From Loxodes magnus (Eukaryota; Ciliophora; Karyorelictea; Loxodida; Loxodidae), in NCBI GenBank assembly GCA_946699065.1, contig CAMPDV010002016.1, positions 1-64,000 of the forward strand: a stretch of DNA of 64,000 nucleotides, written 5' to 3'. Both the position numbers and the translations under genes were made by a program. Under the pieces are notes generated by a model. It saw only the letters and a program-made list of their open reading frames with translations. It searched no databases and was not told the DNA's origin. This document shows positions 10,912 to 22,516 of this stretch, piece by piece; position 1 is the stretch's first letter, and the number at the start of each line of letters is the position of its first letter.

Positions 10912-12720
10912 AATCAAATTAAGATTGGATATGTCAACATAAATGGATTAGCAAGTAAACTATATAAAATAGAAGAATTCATAAGAGAAAATAGTATTGA
11001 CATTTTTCATTAATGAAACTTGGTAAAAACAAGATTTCCATCCAATATTAATATAAGGTTATAAGACTTATTACAAAAATTCAGGAAAAGGAGGAGTGTA
11101 TGTCTAGTTATTAAAGAAGAACTCAATAGTACTGAAGAAACTAATATAATTGATATATCCTAGAATCGATTTATCATAGCCAAACTAGATAATATATTAA
11201 TTACGTCCAGTTACATGCCAGATAATAGCTAAAATGAGAACATAAAAAACCAAGCATATAACTATATTAATTTGCTACTTAATCAATTCCTAAATAGCCC
11301 ACATATTCTAATGGGAGATTTCAATGCTCCCCTATAAGATTATGGAGATAATCCTAATAATGACTATGATAATACAAACAGATTCTAGGAACTTCTTATT
11401 CAGAAGTATCTTGAAATAGTAAATAATATGAACAGCAACACTTGCATACATAAAGGAACATATTTTATGTATTGCAACGACTATATTGTAATAAACAATC
11501 ACCTGAATATTAATCAATTTGAAAACTTCTAGGTTCATTATAACTAACTATTTACTGATCACATACCAAATATGGTAAATTTTATCTTCAACACAATTCT
11601 CTATTTGGACATAATTACCTAAAGAAAATACAAAATTAGCAGGCTACAAGACCCTATTGACAGATAAAAATATTAAGAATCTTTTTTTTGAAACTTATAA
11701 TGAATTTTTCAAATTGATAGGAATAATTTAGAGGATTAATACTAATGTATTAAACGCAATATATAATATAATGCAGATGTAATATTAGGTTCATTTATTC
11801 CAGACCCTAAATATAATAAACTTACAAAAGACCTCATGAAGAAGTATATTGAAGTTAAAAGAGCTAATCAAGTATATAAAGAAACTCACACGTAGTTTGG
11901 AAGAACTAATTAATAAGTAATTCCCTTTTTAAGAACAATTGGTAAGAAGGATATTAGTATAGAGATTAAGTAACAAGACTATCTGAATGTTACGAAATAG
12001 ATATTAATAATTAGGAATATAGTAGTAGCTTTAATACTTTTACAAAATATATTAAAAGTAAGATTCAACATTAATTTTATGAAGTAACTATTAAAAGACT
12101 AAAAAGAATGACCACTGTAAAGTTATTTATAGAATAATTAGAATAATAATAATAATTCCCGTAAATTACCTATCCAAAACTAAATAAATAGTATCGAAAA
12201 GAAATAATTAGTATATACAAACTCAGAACCTGAAGTTACAATTCTCGCAAGGATCTTTAAGACAGACATTATTTAGTTGAGAATTCCCATTGTATGTGTG
12301 GAGATTTGATTAATTTGAACATATTCTGGAATGCGATTGCTATATAGATATGCGAGAATGGTTAATAGCAAAAATTGGAAAATGCGACATTAGAAAATTA
12401 ATAACCTATGACCAAATTATATCAATTAATTTCCAAAAAACAAATTAGAATACATTTATCTGCAAATTAAAATTTTTCATAGGATGTTACTTAAAAGGAG
12501 ATTAGAATTATTCGAATTAGAAAAAAAACTTATAATAAGAAAGTTCTGAGACTAAGGGTAAAGAAGCGAAAGAGCAAAATAAAGATGAAGAGAATAATGA
12601 AAATAAGGAAGGAAAAGAAGAACAAGAAGAAAAAGATGAGCAAGTGGAAGATTAGAATGAATAAACTGATAACGAAGATAATAAAGCTGAAGAAGAAGAT
12701 GAAGTAGAAAGTTTTTGAGT
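10912..12720 (+). mobile_element. APE-type LINE ORF2 relic lacking the RT core
   Basis: The endonuclease domain spans 10912-11640: KIGYVNINGLASK (10918 onward), INETW (near 11010), SSYMPDN, MGDFNAP (11311) and FTDHIP (11551-11568), which are the usual catalytic landmarks. A connector follows (VKRANQVYKETHT near 11850), then the LINE C-terminal block with CMCG at 12291-12302, EHILEC, and REWLIAKIG (near 12350). The RT palm is absent between the connector and this block, where only about 300 bases remain. Two single-base frame changes are visible (near 11009 and 12320). An acidic E/K-rich tail (12550-12720) reads in frame. The element has probably been inactivated by internal deletion. Confidence 0.8.
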
Positions 12721-15059
12721 TGAAAAACTTGAAAAAAACATTATAACAACTTTAATTGAAGGAAGTAATTCCAACAATGAAAAGATGTCTCAAGACTCTT
12801 TTAGTTAAATTTGAATTTAAGAACAACATGTGTAAGAGAAGGATTTAGATTAGCTAACTATAATTAAATATTGCACTAGTGTTGGGAATACTAGTTGATT
12901 TTTGCCTTTCATTATAATATCAGTAATGCTAGCTCCAATTTAACAAAAAAAATTCTACTTAGTAAAAAGATAAAAATTACACCATTTAATCTTTATTCTC
13001 AAAATCAGAGCAAAGAAATAAATCTGAAGTAAGATAACTATTTATTAAAAATTAAGAATTGTCAAGATAATCAAAATCTTGCTTACTTATGAATATTTGC
13101 AAATAGATATTATAATTGATGATTTCAAAGAGTTTAATAAGCATAGCAATATTTAAATAAAAATGTTTATTCTAAGAATGCCTTTAAAGAATGCAGTCAT
13201 GTCAACAGTAAAAAGATTTGCTAAATTAATAAAAGATATATAAAACATTTTCTCTTTAATAATATACGCTAAATACAATAGATATCTAATTTAAGAAACT
13301 ATTTAAATCTAAAAACTAATTACTTATACATATAATTTTTAATATGAACTGAATCATCGATATATCAAATTCAATTTAATAAACTTTGCTTAAGTAAATA
13401 GGAATTTGATACATTTGAGTACATTTTCAAGTGTAATCTTTTTAAAAATATTTAAATTTTTTTTAATAAACTTAAAATAATTAATGGAAAATAGTGTAAA
13501 AAAACTTTTTTTTATATGATTAAACTATATGAAATCGTTTTCAAAAGATAAGATAATTAAATTAAATAAGTACATAAAAATATTTAAATAATATTTAGAA
13601 GACCATTAGAGATTTTAAGAACTAGAGTAAATAGAAAATAGATTATATTAAAAACCCATAAACAGATTTAATGAGCTTAAAAATTCTTTATCAAGAGGAG
13701 AGTGAAAGAGAATCATGAATGAAATATAGAAACTTTTAAATTTAGCGTAATTTGCATGGTTAAATGCCAATAATTATAAAATTATGTCTCAATATTTAAA
13801 ATATTTAAACTCTTATAGTTTATTATTATTACTTATTATTTAAACTTTTAAATAGTGAATAAGATTTTTAAATTATTTTAATAATTATCATTTATTTTAT
13901 TATTTTTAAGCTAAAATATGAAAATTTTCTAATATAATTCTTGATATATATCAATAATAAAAATGATAGGATAAATAAAATTTAATCTTTTAGCATTTAT
14001 AATATTAAAGGATAGTTTTAGTTAAAATATGTTTTTAAATAAAAGAAATAAAGTAATTTAATTATAGTTAAATATTTTATGTAAGTATAATTTTCTTATT
14101 ATTAGCAAATTAATAATAATGACTTATATTTAAAATTCTTTAACTAACAATGATAAAATAATTAATTTACCATAATTATACTAAGTTTAATTAAATTTGA
14201 TATATAAATTAATAATTTATACTTAACTTTAAAATATAATAAAAGTTAGTTAAGATTATTATTATAATTACTTATATTACTTAGAACTAAAAATTATACA
14301 TTCATTAAATTTATAATTATTGATAATTCTTTATTAATTTTATTTTATACAGTTATCTCTAAAGATATGTTTAACTATATTTACTTTTTAATTTACTAAA
14401 TTATTGTTTTAATTATTGTAGACATTAATTATCAAATGTGAATTTTTATATTTTTATAATCTAGTAATCAAATGCTTATTGTTAACCAATTATTTAAAAC
14501 TCATATCAAAATTATGAAAAGCATCCTCTTTATTAGTTTTAAATTGATACAAAGATAATTAATTCTATCTAAGCATATAATTATTTAATTATTTGATATA
14601 GTATTTTTAATATTAATATCTTACTATTATAAAGGATTATTTTAAACTATATTTTGCTATCATTTAGAATTTTATATTATTAAAGTAATAAAGCTAAAGT
14701 TCTCTTTAGTTTACTTAAAACTTAAATTCCTTTTAGATATTTCTTCCTTTATATTATCTATGTTTTATTAATTATAGTTAAATAAAGAGTTCTTTAAATG
14801 GCTTCATTAGCAATTTAATTAGTTTTTAGAACTTAAATTTTAATATTTATTTATAAAAATAAATGGTATAAATTAAAGCTATTTAGTAATAATATTTCAA
14901 TTTAATAATAGAGTTATTGTATGAAACTGTTTATTTAAATTTTAAATTAAAAGAGTTTTTTGAAATCTATAACTGCATGAATTGCTTCCTTTAATTATAG
15001 ACATTAGTAAATGTTTTTAATGCTTTTTAATTATAATCTTGATTTCATCAATTTTAAAT
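12721..15059. other. R1 left part, no firm gene
   Basis: The R1/R2 match begins near 12812. A plus-strand frame at 12820-13440 containing RTTCVREGFRLANYN reads protein-like in R1, and a related frame is present in R2 near 27360. Their many indels argue against a living gene. From 13600 on the sequence is A/T-rich and nearly identical to 28150-29550, with no recognisable feature. Confidence 0.45.
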
Positions 15060-17345
15060 TACTCTTGTTATAGTCTCTCTTTTATGTCTTCCTTTTTTAC
15101 TTTTTTAATTTCTAAAAATCTAATCTTCTTGATATAAGTTACTTGTGAAATACTTTTATTTATAAATCTAAATATCCCAAATAAGACTTTGGAAAGAAGT
15201 TTATAAGTATTTAATCATATATTATAAAGCGTCTTAAGTCATAATTCCCAATCTTTTACGATAGTCAATCTCTTGTATTAGAATAGTATATACATCTAAA
15301 AATGTGCTAAATTTTACCATACTCTCCACACATACAGTAGGGATTATCAATAGGATAATAACAAGCTTAAAGATCTTTTAGAAAACTATAAGATTGGGTT
15401 CTAAGCTTATATATACTGATAATTTCTTGTCTAAATTATTTGTTCAATTTAGTGTAAGTAATTACTAGAATTGGTTAAGATACGAAATTGTTTAGTATAT
15501 ATTTTAGCTTTTTTCATTCTCTTAAACTTTTGAGTAGCTGTATTATAGAAATATTATTGTATTTTGTCTCTTATATATTTAGTAAAAATTTTTTAATTTG
15601 TACTAATCTTAGAATTCTACTGATCGATACTATAGAGGTCTGATAATTGCTAAACTTGATCATAGCATTGAAATCCTTTTTTTCAGTTGGTAATGAAAAG
15701 AGAGCCTATTGTCGACGTTGGAAAATCAATATTTTCTTATTTAATTTTATAATAGAATTTAAAAAACTTTATTGCCATAATGTGTTTGAAAGATAACCAG
15801 TTTAAATCTATGAAGCATAACTTATTTATGTGCTTAAAGTGCTTTTCTTGAAATCATTCTCATATTTGATTCAATTCTATTCAAAACTCAAGTTATTCCT
15901 CTCTGAATACACCATGGTACTAGTTCTCTCCATATTCTGCTTTAGGTAATGTAAAAAGTCTGCATAAAGTTTTAAAATGCCAAGAAATCACATTCTTATA
16001 TCTCATAAGTTAAAAACAGCTTTTTCATTGCAACTAAATACTTGATCACGACTTCTCTACAATGAGAATTAAAATTCTTCTTCTAATGTAGCATTACATC
16101 TAAATATGTTACTTGTTCCTTTTAAATAATTGGTTAATTATCTAATCATAAATTTAAATTTTATTATTTCTAATGTTTCTTTAAAATTTAGATTATTCAG
16201 ATTTGATAAATTTGATCTTTAATTGATTTTATGTAAAAATGCTTATCTTTAGCACGTTTCCGATAGTTATCAATTATTTGTTATATTATTCAAATTTATT
16301 AAGTTGTTTATCTAAATTTTATAAATCCCATTTATGTAGGGTGAATCAAATTTCTCTAATAAAGCAGATTGCAAATTCTTTTTGTTAAAGCTTTATCATA
16401 TAGTTTTATAATAATATTAATAAGAGAAACAGGTAGTCAGTTTTTCCAGTCATCTTTGATTCCTTTTTAAATATTGAAATTATCACCGATATATTTAATT
16501 CCTAAGGGATTCTTCTAAGTCTTAGCATATTATTCAGAAAAGAGTGAAGAATTATTATCAAATATTATCCACCATATTTCAGAAATTCACCTTTTATTCG
16601 AGCTGAAAAAGCTGCTTTTCCATTCGTAATTTCTTTATAATTTCTTGTATGGTAAAAGGATAAAATCCTAATAAATATGAGAGTTGATAATCTTTAATTT
16701 CTTAAATACTATCTTATATTTTATCTATTTTTTAATTACTAAGATTTATTTATTATTTAGTTAGATTAGAATGTTTGTTAAAAATAAATTCTCCCATGAA
16801 TCAATGGATTTATTTTTGATTTCTTAATTAAAGTTCATTTCATTATTTTTTTAGGGTTTTTAATATTCTTAGTATGTGAAAATATTTCTTTAGCATCTCC
16901 ATTTAGAAGTAAAAGTTTCTTTTTTGCTTTGTTTTTTCAAAATTTCACAAATTAGAATTGAAGTCATTCAGAATGTCGTTTCACTTTTTCATGAATATTA
17001 GTTACTTATTAGTTTATTCTTCCAGATATAATGTATGCTTCTTATATACTGAGTTAGCTCTTTTAGGCCTAAATATTTCTTAATAAGATCTCGAGAAATT
17101 TGTTATAAATTGAGTCTGGAATAAAGGATCCTAATGTTTAATCAGCATTTTATTAGATTTTATTTTTGATAAATTTATATTAAACTTCAAGATTATCTTA
17201 ATCTATCTAAAAGAATTCTAGATAAGTTTGCAGAAAAAATTCTAAATATTTTTGACAATTTATTGCATCTTATAACCTATTTATTTTATATTTCCTCAAA
17301 TTCTTGCTCATCTTCAATTAATCTCATATAAAATTAAGTTTTGTT
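15060..17345 (-). mobile_element. 5'-truncated LINE in R1, RT catalytic core deleted
   Basis: The minus strand carries a connector (PKRANSVYKKH, near 17040), the start of an RT domain (near 16640, frame broken compared with R2) and the terminal block YCMCGEYGKIQHIFRC (near 15345-15300) followed by RDWLSQKIG. The segment that in R2 holds RT motifs A and C (about 380 bases, 30817-31200) is missing here at 16247. Small homologies at the edges suggest a simple deletion. The element is related to the plus-strand LINE at 10912. No endonuclease is seen upstream, so it is 5'-truncated, as expected for target-primed insertion. Confidence 0.8.
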
Positions 17346-17819
17346 TTATAAATCAATTTGCAGGAAAAAATTTTCATTTTAAGCTATAATATCATCTTAT
17401 TACTGTTTATCTTATAAAAGAATTGTTTTAATAATTAAGTTTTTATCTTTAAATAATCTAGCAATTTTCAGTTGATATCATACTTTATGAATAAATATAA
17501 TTACAATCTTTAAAATATCAATCAAATAGATAAATGAACAATAAATAATGACTATTTAATTAGAAAATGAATATTAAAACATTTTAATTTAATTTCTTGA
17601 TAAGATATTTTAAATTTAAATAAGTGCTTAATCTTTTAAAAATTATATTTATTAAACCACTTTAAATGTTTTTATGTTTATGAATATTTAGTATCTTAAA
17701 TTAAAAAATACTAAATTATATATTAAAGCAAGCATTTATTAAAGGAATGCTTATATTATAAATTATAATTTAGTTGTCTAATAATTTAGAATAAAACAAA
17801 AAATAGTTCATTATTAAGA

Positions 17820-18200
17820 TCATTTATGAAATTGTGTACTATTACCATTATCGGCTTAGTAGAAACTTTGCTTTTTATTATGCTATATATGTTTCTTTTT
17901 ATATTGTACGAAATATTTCCCATTTTTTATAGATATAATTATAATAGTTATTAACTTACACTTTGTATATTATTTTAATTATACAAAAGATTAAAGCTTT
18001 TAACCTTTTTTGATATAATCAAAACTATATTGATTTCTTAATTATTTACACTTTCATTTTGCTAATTCTTATTATTTAATATTAGAATATAATTTTATTC
18101 TTATTTTAGATGGAATATAAGATAATTTACAAGAAAGTGAAGATTTTTATAATTTTCCATATATTCAAATTATTTATATAGTTTACTAGCAAATGTTTTT
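17820..18200. other. Conserved island, R1 copy
   Basis: Nearly identical to 32791-33170 and 54986-55355 while the flanks of the three repeats differ more. R1 and R3 show only about two substitutions across the first 200 bases. R2 has one extra A near 32952. A plus-strand frame from ATG at 17826 begins MKLCTITIIGLVETLLFIML, which is membrane-like. A minus-strand frame beginning MKVQIIKKS and containing KKWEIFRTIQKETYIAQQK is equally possible. I cannot decide which, if either, is used. Confidence 0.5.
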
Positions 18201-20141
18201 ATATGATAAATAATCAATCAATTTTTTAAAAAGCTTTCAACTTTAATAAAATAGCTTCATTAGAAATTCAAATTTTAAGATTAATAAATAAAATCAATTT
18301 TCTATATGCACAGTAGATATATTCAAGTTGTTTAAAATCAGAAAGTTTATCTTTAAAGCTATTCCTTTTAATATTACGAAATGAGAAAAAAATTTAAAGA
18401 TAAAAAATACTTAATATAGCAATTTTTTCTTAAAAACTTATTTTTCTCTTCTAAATTAACGTCTTTTCGCAAACTAAAAACAGATAGTTAGTCGTAGTAA
18501 GTTCTTTTCAAAATTCTTTTACTTACCTTTTCGATTTTTAATGTTTTTCTAATTATTATAATAAAGTAGAATATTTTTAAACTTGATTAATAAATTTTTG
18601 TTTCTATATTTTATATAGTTAGGTTAGATATATTATTTAGATCCTTGTTTAAATATCTTTTTTAGATTCTTTGTGAATTGGCCTAAAATTTATTATTACA
18701 GATGCATTATACCTCATTTTTTCTATTTGATTGATCATATTTTTATAAAGAGATTTTTTAGCTCTTTTTAGATTAATTATTTTTTTAAATTTACAATATC
18801 TATTAAAAAAATAGTTTTAAGCCCTCTTAAAAAAAATTTTTATTTATTTTGTTTCTTCCTAAAATTGTAATTTATTTTTTTATCTTTACTTCTTAAAAGT
18901 AATTTAAAAAACTTCTCAAATCTTTTAAAATTCTATCCCTTTAAGAAAAAGATTTATCTATCCCGAAAATCTTTTGTAGGGTATAACTCAGAGCGAAAAA
19001 AGGATAATTTTTTCACAATTTCATGGTTATTTTATTATATCTCCTTTTTTCTTGAGATCCTTTTCATTTAAGTAAATTCTTATAACATTAAAAATTTTAA
19101 AACAAATTTTTTCATTTACTCGAAAAGAAGTTCAAAATTAAAAATTGTAATTTTTCCAAAGCATAAACAATAATTTTTTTATCATTTCAAAAATAAATAA
19201 CCGTATCAAAAATATATTTTTTAATCAAAAATAAAAAAATTTTTTTTAAAATTTTCAAATCAAAAATTTTACTAACAAAAAAAATGTTTTTTATTTTTAC
19301 AAAATAACATTTCGACAAAAAAGATTTCCAAATTCTATTTTAATATCAAATTTTTTTAATTCCTATTTTTTTCTCAAAAATCTTTTATATTTTGAATTTT
19401 TTTTGAAATTTATTTCCTATTTAGGATTTTTTATCCCGAAATCAAAAAATTTATTCCGTCCCAGAAATCTTTGGCAGCGTAAAACGCTAAGCAAAAAACA
19501 AATTTTTTGTTTTCAATTAATTTAAACTCTAAAATTGATAAATAAAAACTTACCATCAGAAAATTTTTCCCCAATTGGAAACATAAAATTTTAAACATAA
19601 AATTTAATATTTAATAATTATAATAAATAAATATCTAATAATAATTAATATTAAATATCAATCATAAAAAATAAATAATAAAAAAACAAAATTTAATTTA
19701 AAATAAAATACTTAATTAAATTTTTTAATTAATAATCAAGATTATAAACTAATTTTGCATGTATAAATAATATTTTAACTACTTCACAAAAAAAATTAAA
19801 ATTTTTACTTAAATTGAAATGTTTACAAAATCTACAAATAAAACCTATAAAATTTATAGCATAAAAAAAACTTAAATTTATTATACGTCTTCATTTAACA
19901 AAATTTTATTTTTAAACATAAACACTTTAAATCACATACCTCACTAATTTCTATAACCTATATTACTCAACCTTTTTTTTAAACCAATAATATTTAAGAA
20001 TATAACAAATTTTAAATAAATATATAAAGCAAACATTTCATAAAATTAAAAACATAATTACCATTAAACATTCATTTAAATACATAACCATCATCTTATA
20101 TCTTTAATCGTAAAATTAAATTAAGTCAAATAGCAAGTTAC
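18201..20141. other. R1 spacer and WD40 3' flank
   Basis: A/T-rich sequence with two diverged copies of a block containing atcccgaaa, a short tract like GCGTAAAACGC, and aaaacaaatttttt (18955-19090 and 19425-19590). It is matched in R2 and R3. No gene is recognised. Confidence 0.5.
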
Positions 20142-21212
20142 TCAACTCGAAATCCTCCACTTTCTTATCGTCTCGTCCCATGCTCCCGATACCAACCATC
20201 TGTTATCAACACTCAATGCTATAGATTCTATATCATCTGTATGCCCTTACAAAGTCTATATACACTCACCCTTATCAAAGTTCCAAATCTTGATTGTTCT
20301 GTCATCAGAACCAGAAAAGATAACACTTGAATCAACACTTAACTGAATACTTGATACACCCCTTGTATGACCTTAAAGAGTACGAAAACACTAACCAGAA
20401 GAGAAGTCCCATATCTTAATAGTACTGTCATAAGAACCTGATATTATATACCTATTATCCTTTGACACTATCACCGATCTAACTCAGTCTGAATGCCCAG
20501 TAAGATTTCGCACAAGCTGACCAGTCTAGAAATCCCAAATCTTTATAGTGTTATCGTAAGATCCCGATATAATATATCTAGAGTTATAGGAAATTACTAC
20601 CGATATAACTATATCAGTATGTCCAGACAAAGTTTTTTGGAGAGCACCATTGTGGAAATTTCAGATCTTTATGAAGTAATCAGCAGATGACGATAAAATA
20701 TAGATAGAGTCCGGGGAGATTACTACCGATCTAACGAAGGAAGTATGTCCCGACAAAGTTCTTTGGAGATCACCATTGTGGAAATTTCAGATTTTTATCG
20801 TGTTGTCATCAGATCCTGATACTATATAGCTAGAGTCTGAGGATATTACTACCGAGTAAATTGAGCCAGTATGTCCCGTTAAAATTCTTAGGAGAGTACC
20901 TGTCTGGAAATTCCAGATCTTTATAGAATTTTCAGGAGTTCGTAAACCTGATACAATTCAATTCAGGTCACTTGATATGGCTACCGATAAAACACGTGAA
21001 GTGTAACTATTAAGGATTTAATCTAAAAATATTAAAGAAATACCTTTACTTTGGTCATAACTGATCTTATTTATTAACTTTTAGTAGCATAAGTTAGGCA
21101 GAATTTCATACTTAAAATGAAGTAGAGATATTTTCCCTAGGATGTGGCTTCTCGCTCTTAAGAGTTTTCTTAAAAAAATAATTTTAGTAAATTGCTTTTC
21201 TTTTTTCTCCAT
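20142..21212 (-). CDS. WD40 seven-blade propeller, copy 1
   Basis: Exon 1 is 21212-21050, a 27-nt GT-AG intron occupies 21049-21023, and exon 2 is 21022-20142. Together they give 347 residues plus TGA. The basic N-terminal 54 residues are as in copy 0, and seven WD repeats of about 42 residues follow. The repeat starts include LTGHTGSIYS, LSGHTSFVRS, LSGHTDIVIS, LTGHSDWVRS, LQGHTRGVSS and LQGHTDDIES. TGA is read as Trp in IKIW and LNW, and TAG/TAA as Gln. The frame is intact. It differs from copies 0 and 3 at the start of exon 2. Palindromic sequence lies 145-240 bp upstream. Confidence 0.9.
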
Positions 21213-21356
21213 TTTAATTTTTATAACTTACTTCAATAAATATTTAATTAAAATAACTCAATAAATTTTACTGACTTAATTTCAATAAAATTAAACAATT
21301 AAATTATTTATTAAGCATACTTATAAGTATCTTCTAAAACATTGATTTTTCTATTT

Positions 21357-21375
21357 TTGTCTTAAAACGAGACAA
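21357..21375. promoter_or_regulatory. Conserved small hairpin upstream of WD40 copy 1
   Basis: TTGTCT and AGACAA flank a 7-base loop. R2 carries the same element. In R3 the loop G is A, which extends the stem to 7 bp (TTGTCTT/AAGACAA), so pairing is retained. It lies about 145 bp upstream of the start codon. A regulatory role is inference. Confidence 0.4.
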
Positions 21376-21420
21376 GATATTAAACTAATAGTGTACAAAC
21401 TTTTACAATTTTAATTATTT

Positions 21421-21452
21421 TATATCCTTTTATTTTTAAATAAAAGGATATA
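21421..21452. promoter_or_regulatory. Perfect 15-bp-arm palindrome upstream of WD40 copy 1
   Basis: TATATCCTTTTATTT, a 2-base centre, then its exact reverse complement. The equivalent palindromes in R2 (36132-36155) and R3 (59916-59943) keep 11 or more pairs, at 208-228 bp from the WD40 start. WD40 copy 0 lacks it because its repeat ends before this point. It could be a factor-binding site or a cruciform. Confidence 0.5.
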
Positions 21453-22516
21453 TTATTATATCAAAAGTTTATAGTGAAGAATTGTATCCTTATTATAATA
21501 ACTTTAATATGCATTTATTAATTATTACTTATTTGTGCTTAAAATAAAAGACTCTTAATAAGAAAACCTTATTTCGTTGTAGATCTTTTAAATGATAAAT
21601 AAAGTATTGCAATTCTTTTAAAAACTATTGCTATTAATTATTATTTTTGCACTTACTTTTAATCAAAAAAAATGATTTCTTTAAGCTATTTACTAATTAA
21701 AAAAATTAAATAAAATAAGTTTCTTATTAATTAGTTTGAATAAATATTAAAAAACATAAAATTATTTAAAACAAAGCATTTTTAGAATTTATAAGATAAA
21801 ATCTTTTAATTGCCCACTTTCTTACTGCTATTTAATTAAAACTTTTTATTTATAAAGGTCTCTCTTATAATAATAAACTAATATAATTTATTTTAATGTT
21901 GATTCTAAGCAAAATATATAAATGTAATAAATATAAGTAGTAGAAAGTAAATATTTAAACTAACTATAAATGGTGTATCACTAATTTTATCTTACAATTA
22001 TTAAATAGTAATATTTAATTTTATTATTAAAATAAGCTTTAATATGTTTAATTATGTCTATTAAATACTTAAAATTTTATCCTTTTAGCTTTATTAGTTA
22101 TTAATTAATTTCTCTTTAATTTAGATATTAGATTAGTTATAATTAATACATTTAGATAACTTTCTCTTTTATAGCAAACTAATATTATATTTATTATTTA
22201 TGTTATTTTTGTAATTATCATTTCTAATTAATAATACCTAAATTATTCTAGATTATTTAAAGATAAAAACTTAATTCTGTTATTCTATACTTATCCAAAA
22301 AACATAGTTACCACTATTAATACTCACTTTTTTAAAATTATTTGTTTGATATTAAGAAAGATATAAGCTTTTTTAAGAAAGAAAGCATATTTTTAATTAC
22401 TTCTATCATTATTTTCTGAATTAATAGAAAGAGTAAACTTAGAACAATTTATTTCTTTGTAATAAGTATGAGATAATATAAGTATTAGATTAGCTAATAT
22501 AAGTTATTTAAAACTA
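21453..22516. other. R1 right flank, no gene recognised
   Basis: AT-rich, almost identical to 36156-37222 and 59944-60986. No frame or structure that I can support. Confidence 0.5.

Larger units (their letters stand above)
12812..22516. repeat. Large segmental repeat R1
   Basis: Direct repeat of 27353-37222 (R2), and of 54486 onward (R3) from 17294. In order it holds a decayed minus-strand LINE, the conserved island (17820-18200), a flank with atcccgaa motifs, WD40 copy 1 and the hairpin-bearing 5' region. The match to R2 and R3 stops after AAGTTATTTAAAACTA at 22516. R2 and R3 continue together beyond this point. Confidence 0.92.
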
